Assembly: GCA_964551335.1 (NCBI GenBank)
Contig: CAZKCO010000019.1
Span: forward strand, 45,486-109,485
Reading direction: 5' to 3'
From: Tunicatimonas sp964551335
GTDB lineage: Bacteria > Bacteroidota > Bacteroidia > Cytophagales > Cyclobacteriaceae
DNA: 64,000 bases
The position numbers were made by a program, and so were the translations under genes. The notes under the pieces were generated by a model. That model had not been told where the DNA came from. It was given only the letters and a program-made list of their open reading frames with translations, and did no database searches. This document shows positions 60,736-64,000 of the stretch, piece after piece (the first letter of the stretch is position 1; each line of letters begins with the position of its first letter).

Positions 60736-63144
60736 ATGTTTCGAGAATATTTCCTTATCGCTTACCGCAATATTACCAAGCATAAATTTTATTCTTCTAT
60801 CAACCTGCTAGGGTTAGCCACCGGCACCGCAGCCTGCCTGCTGATTTTGCACTACGTGCACTACGAGCTGAGCTACGAAGATTTTCACGAGAAAGCCGAA
60901 CAGATTTACCGACTTACGCTGGACTCTTATAAAGATGGGGAATTGCAGGTGCAGGATGCCGAAATGTATCCCTTAGCTGGTCCTGAACTGAAGGAGCAAA
61001 TGCCCGAGGTACTCGACTTTGTTCGCTTACACGATCAACAAGGACTGGTAGTAGGTACTGAAAAATATAGAGAAAGCGAAGACCGAATGTACTACACCGA
61101 TCCTTCAGTATTTTCAATATTCTCACTTCTGCTTACGCAGGGTGATCCTACTACCGCACTAGACGAACCCTTCGAGATGGTAATTTCCGAATCTAAGGCA
61201 AAACAATACTTTGGCACCACCGAAGTGCTAGGTAACAATCTGGATCTTTACGGGTTGGGCAATGAGCAAAAAGTCGCCAAAATCACTGGGGTGATGAAGG
61301 ACTTACCTCCAAACACCCACCTTAAGATTGATTTTATGCTTTCGTACATCTCACTGCGCGATGAAGCTATTGACTACTCCATAGGGTGGAACGGAAATAA
61401 TGAATTCACTTATCTGCTGATGGACCCGCGGACTGATCTGAGCGAGTTCCGTCAGAAGTTAGATGTCTTAGCCGCCAGCTTAGAAGACAAAATGGACGAA
61501 GAGCGCTTCAACGTTCAGCCGATAGGCGACATTCACCTTTACTCGAACAAGACTTATGAACCGGAGGCCAACGGTAATGCTAACACGGTGTATTTTCTGT
61601 CGGTAATCGCCCTGTTCATTCTGATTATTGCCTGGGTAAACTACATCAATTTAGCCACTGCCCGTTCGGTAGAGCGGGCTAAGGAAGTGGGGGTAAAAAA
61701 GGCCGTAGGTTGCTCCCGTTCGCAGCTAATTCGGCAGTTTCTGTTTGAGTCGTTTTCTATTAATGTGTTAGCAATGATTCTGGCAGTAATGATAGTGTAT
61801 CTGAGCTTTGCTGCCTTTCGTGAAATCAGCGGTCAACCGCTCAGTATCCGGCTATTCACCGATAGTTATTTTATCCTGATCATCGTCACCCTGCTGTTAG
61901 TCGGCACTCTACTTTCGGGGCTGTATCCGGCCTTGGTGCTTTCTTCTTTTCGCCCGGTGGCGGTGATGAAAGGTAAACTAAGAAATACTACTCACGGCCG
62001 ATGGCTTCGTCAGGGATTGGTGGTTTTTCAGTTTCTGGCTTCGGTAGTACTGATAGTAGGTACGTTTACCGTATACCAGCAGCTTGAGTATATGCAGGAG
62101 CAGGAGTTGGGAATAGACACCGAACAGGTTATGGTAGTCAAGATGCCACTAGAACTCCAGTATGATCCCGAAATAGCCACTAAGCTAACTTCACTTCAGC
62201 AGGAGTGGAAGCGCCTTTCATCAGTAGAACAAGTTGCTGGAGCTGAATCAGTACCTGGAACGGGATACACGCTGCTGAGCTCAAGCATGGGCATTCGGAC
62301 CGAAGGCCAGGACGAATCTGGGAACAACTTCACATATTATCATTACGCTATAGATGACGGCCTAATCAATACTCTGGGTATAAAACTCCTGGCTGGACAG
62401 AATTTTCGCCCCGGAGTAAGTAACGAACAGAAAGCCATTCTTAACGAAGAAGCTATTCGCCTATTAGGCTTTAAAAGTCCGGAGGAGGCTGTAGGTCAAA
62501 AAATCACTTTTGATAGTGTGACTACCATTATCGGGGTAGTACAAGATTACAATTTTCTTTCTTTAAAAGATCCAGTCATACCTTTTATTCACTGGTACAG
62601 CGAACTAAACGCCCACCAGTATATCCGCTTGGGTACCCAAAACCTACCTGAAACGATTGGTCAGATAGAAGCTACCTTCGAGAGTATATTCCCCGGTAGT
62701 ACCCTTTCCTATTTCTTTCTAGACGATAAATTCAATCAGCAGTATCAGGCTGAAGCCCGCTTCGGACAGGTATTCGGGCTATTTGCCGGACTGGCTATTC
62801 TGGTAGCCTGCCTGGGGCTCTTAGGCTTATCTTCTTACACCAGTATTCAGCGCACCAAGGAGATCGGTATTCGCAAGGCGCTGGGAGCTTCGGTAAGTCA
62901 CATTATTTTACTACTTACTAAAAGCTACTTCCGCCTTATTCTGATTGCACTGTTAATTGCCATTCCGGTGGCTAACTACGTGATGAGCGAGTGGCTGGAA
63001 CAATTTGCTTACCGTATCGGTATCCACTGGTGGTTATTTATCATTCCCGGCTTACTGGTGGTTTTTATCGCCCTACTGGCCGTAAGCGGGCAAACGCTAA
63101 AATCAGCCCGGGCCAACCCGGTAAAAGCACTACGGTACGAGTAG
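60736..63144 (+). CDS. ABC transporter permease (MacB/FtsX type)
   Basis: 802 residues. The N-terminal TM helix (NLLGLATGTAACLLILHYVH) is followed by a MacB periplasmic core domain (about 45-250), three TM helices with the FtsX signature (RSVERAKEVGVKKAVGCSRS and GLYPALVLSSFRPVAVMKGK), a second TM helix (FQFLASVVLIVGTFTVYQQL) with a second periplasmic domain, and a C-terminal FtsX domain (RTKEIGIRKALGASVSHIIL; ends KSARANPVKALRYE). Such large permeases are abundant in Cytophagales and form exporters with a separate ATPase, possibly for lipoproteins, peptides or antibiotics. No ATPase is nearby. Confidence 0.93.
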   Translation: MFREYFLIAYRNITKHKFYSSINLLGLATGTAACLLILHYVHYELSYEDFHEKAEQIYRLTLDSYKDGELQVQDAEMYPLAGPELKEQMPEVLDFVRLHDQQGLVVGTEKYRESEDRMYYTDPSVFSIFSLLLTQGDPTTALDEPFEMVISESKAKQYFGTTEVLGNNLDLYGLGNEQKVAKITGVMKDLPPNTHLKIDFMLSYISLRDEAIDYSIGWNGNNEFTYLLMDPRTDLSEFRQKLDVLAASLEDKMDEERFNVQPIGDIHLYSNKTYEPEANGNANTVYFLSVIALFILIIAWVNYINLATARSVERAKEVGVKKAVGCSRSQLIRQFLFESFSINVLAMILAVMIVYLSFAAFREISGQPLSIRLFTDSYFILIIVTLLLVGTLLSGLYPALVLSSFRPVAVMKGKLRNTTHGRWLRQGLVVFQFLASVVLIVGTFTVYQQLEYMQEQELGIDTEQVMVVKMPLELQYDPEIATKLTSLQQEWKRLSSVEQVAGAESVPGTGYTLLSSSMGIRTEGQDESGNNFTYYHYAIDDGLINTLGIKLLAGQNFRPGVSNEQKAILNEEAIRLLGFKSPEEAVGQKITFDSVTTIIGVVQDYNFLSLKDPVIPFIHWYSELNAHQYIRLGTQNLPETIGQIEATFESIFPGSTLSYFFLDDKFNQQYQAEARFGQVFGLFAGLAILVACLGLLGLSSYTSIQRTKEIGIRKALGASVSHIILLLTKSYFRLILIALLIAIPVANYVMSEWLEQFAYRIGIHWWLFIIPGLLVVFIALLAVSGQTLKSARANPVKALRYE

Positions 63145-63230
63145 TTTACCGCTTTTACTTTGCTTAACAGCAAAATCCAAAATAGTTGAAACTGCCAGAC
63201 ATCTTCAGTGATTTTTATCATCTTTGGTGA

Positions 63231-63842
63231 ATGGCAGTACCTTATTTAATTCTAGCCGGTCTGTGGCTGGCGTACTTCTTCCTGCATAGCCTGTTGGCTT
63301 CATCAGAAGTAAAAAAGCACGCTCAGTGCTGGCTGGGAAAGTACTACCGCTACTATCGGTTAGGATACAATATTTTCGCGGTAGTCACTATTATTCCGGT
63401 GCTGCTCTATAATGCGTTGGTTTCTACTGATTCGCTGATATCGTCGGAGCAGCTACGCAATTTCTTACAGTTTTTCGGCCTGGTGCTGGCCGCCTACGGC
63501 GTTATTGTCATCCGACTATCGTTCCGGCAGTTCTCTAAGCGAGAGTTTATCGGGCTGTCCGCTTCTGAAGAAAATCATGTCGAGCCGCTTCGCACCGGTG
63601 GAGTTCTTCAGCACGTACGTCATCCGCTATACTCAGGTACTATCTTGATTGTATTGGGGCTGTGGTGCTTCTCTCCTACAATGGCTAACCTCGTTACCGC
63701 ATTTGCCTGGATTGTTTACATTCTGATTGGTATTCAATTGGAGGAAAAAAAATTACTGAACCTCTACGGAGATGAATATCGAAAGTACAAGGAGCGCGTA
63801 CCAATGCTGATTCCTAAACTTAGCCAACTCCGCAGGCGATAA
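63231..63842 (+). CDS. ICMT/PEMT-type membrane methyltransferase family protein
   Basis: 203 residues with four or five membrane helices. The C-terminal part has the family pattern: GGVLQHVRHPLYSGTILIVL then LEEKKLLNLYGDEYRKYKER and VPMLIPKL, with the RHPxYxG and EExxLxxxYGxEYxxY motifs of isoprenylcysteine carboxyl methyltransferase and phospholipid N-methyltransferase-like proteins. The N-terminal half resembles NnrU. S-adenosylmethionine dependence is expected for the family, but the acceptor is unknown. The gene begins 86 bases after the permease gene on the same strand. Confidence 0.87.
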   Translation: MAVPYLILAGLWLAYFFLHSLLASSEVKKHAQCWLGKYYRYYRLGYNIFAVVTIIPVLLYNALVSTDSLISSEQLRNFLQFFGLVLAAYGVIVIRLSFRQFSKREFIGLSASEENHVEPLRTGGVLQHVRHPLYSGTILIVLGLWCFSPTMANLVTAFAWIVYILIGIQLEEKKLLNLYGDEYRKYKERVPMLIPKLSQLRRR

Positions 63843-64000
63843 GGCTTTCTCATTGATCCTCGAAATGGTTATAAGTTTCAAACTCGGTATTTAGCATTTA
63901 CAGAGGCATACTCGGACGTGTAGACTTAGTTTTCTGAAATTGATTAATAAAGATTATTACGGTTAGTTGTTTATGCCGCCCATCGTTGACAGCGGATATT

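Noticed and set aside
63843..64000. Possible gene at the right edge
   Set aside because: The last 158 bases show no frame with a start or recognisable product; a gene may begin outside the window.

Overview
The window looks like a chromosomal segment of a Bacteroidota bacterium, most likely order Cytophagales. The evidence is a SusC/SusD pair, DUF4249 lipoproteins beside a TonB receptor, a C-terminal type IX secretion sorting domain, many lipoproteins with acidic residues just after the lipidated Cys, and promoters of the TAnnTTTG type (clearest upstream of lpdA). I see no rRNA, tRNA, CRISPR array, phage or complete insertion sequence. All calls come from reading the sequence and translations; no database search was run.

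Layout. 1-5.2 kb (minus): a TonB-dependent receptor, two tandemly duplicated DUF4249 lipoproteins and the start of an MG2-like protein cut by the window edge. 5.3-9.7 kb: a giant secreted FN3/Ig/LRR protein with a type IX sorting domain. 9.8-12.4 kb: pruA (proline degradation) and two small unknown proteins. 12.6-21.7 kb: SusC, SusD, an FG-GAP/UnbV lipoprotein and a PIG-L deacetylase. 21.7-29.4 kb (minus): an NHL beta-propeller protein, a DUF1501 protein, a DUF1549/DUF1553/LamG cytochrome-like protein and an M49-like metallopeptidase. 29.5-38.8 kb (minus): a tight eight-gene operon (DUF5060 glycoside hydrolase, GH115-C-like binding protein, tartrate/isopropylmalate-type dehydrogenase, cyclase, serine hydrolase, four-carbon acid sugar kinase, MFS carrier, Gfo/Idh/MocA oxidoreductase). 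It is divergent from a LacI-family regulator followed by class II fructose-bisphosphate aldolase. A near-perfect LacI-type palindrome lies in the divergent intergenic region, so this reads as a regulated carbohydrate or sugar-acid utilisation locus.

41.3-49.2 kb: an intergenic stretch with two fold-back elements (one about 70% G+C with GTAG/CTAC ends), a GMC oxidoreductase with its Tat-exported small subunit, a HAD phosphatase with a TTG start, lpdA, a GH97 glycosidase and guanine deaminase. 49.2-51.1 kb: a four-domain fasciclin lipoprotein. 51.4-58.8 kb holds three enzymes that fit lysine catabolism by the saccharopine route (saccharopine dehydrogenase, a DUF1338/HglS-type 2-oxoadipate dioxygenase and an ALDH7-type aminoadipate-semialdehyde dehydrogenase), interspersed with a histidine kinase, a small outer-membrane protein and a SRPBCC protein. 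59.0-63.8 kb: a cysteine-free redoxin-like protein, an alpha/beta hydrolase, a MacB/FtsX-type permease and an ICMT/PEMT-like membrane methyltransferase.

The most interesting unexplained signals are the LacI operator and its operon, which encodes a sugar-acid pathway with no recognisable final enzyme; the 88-bp GC-rich inverted-repeat element at 41.5 kb; an 88-bp palindromic repeat inserted in frame inside the signal peptide of the serine hydrolase; and a perfect triple 15-bp repeat inside the DUF1553 gene.
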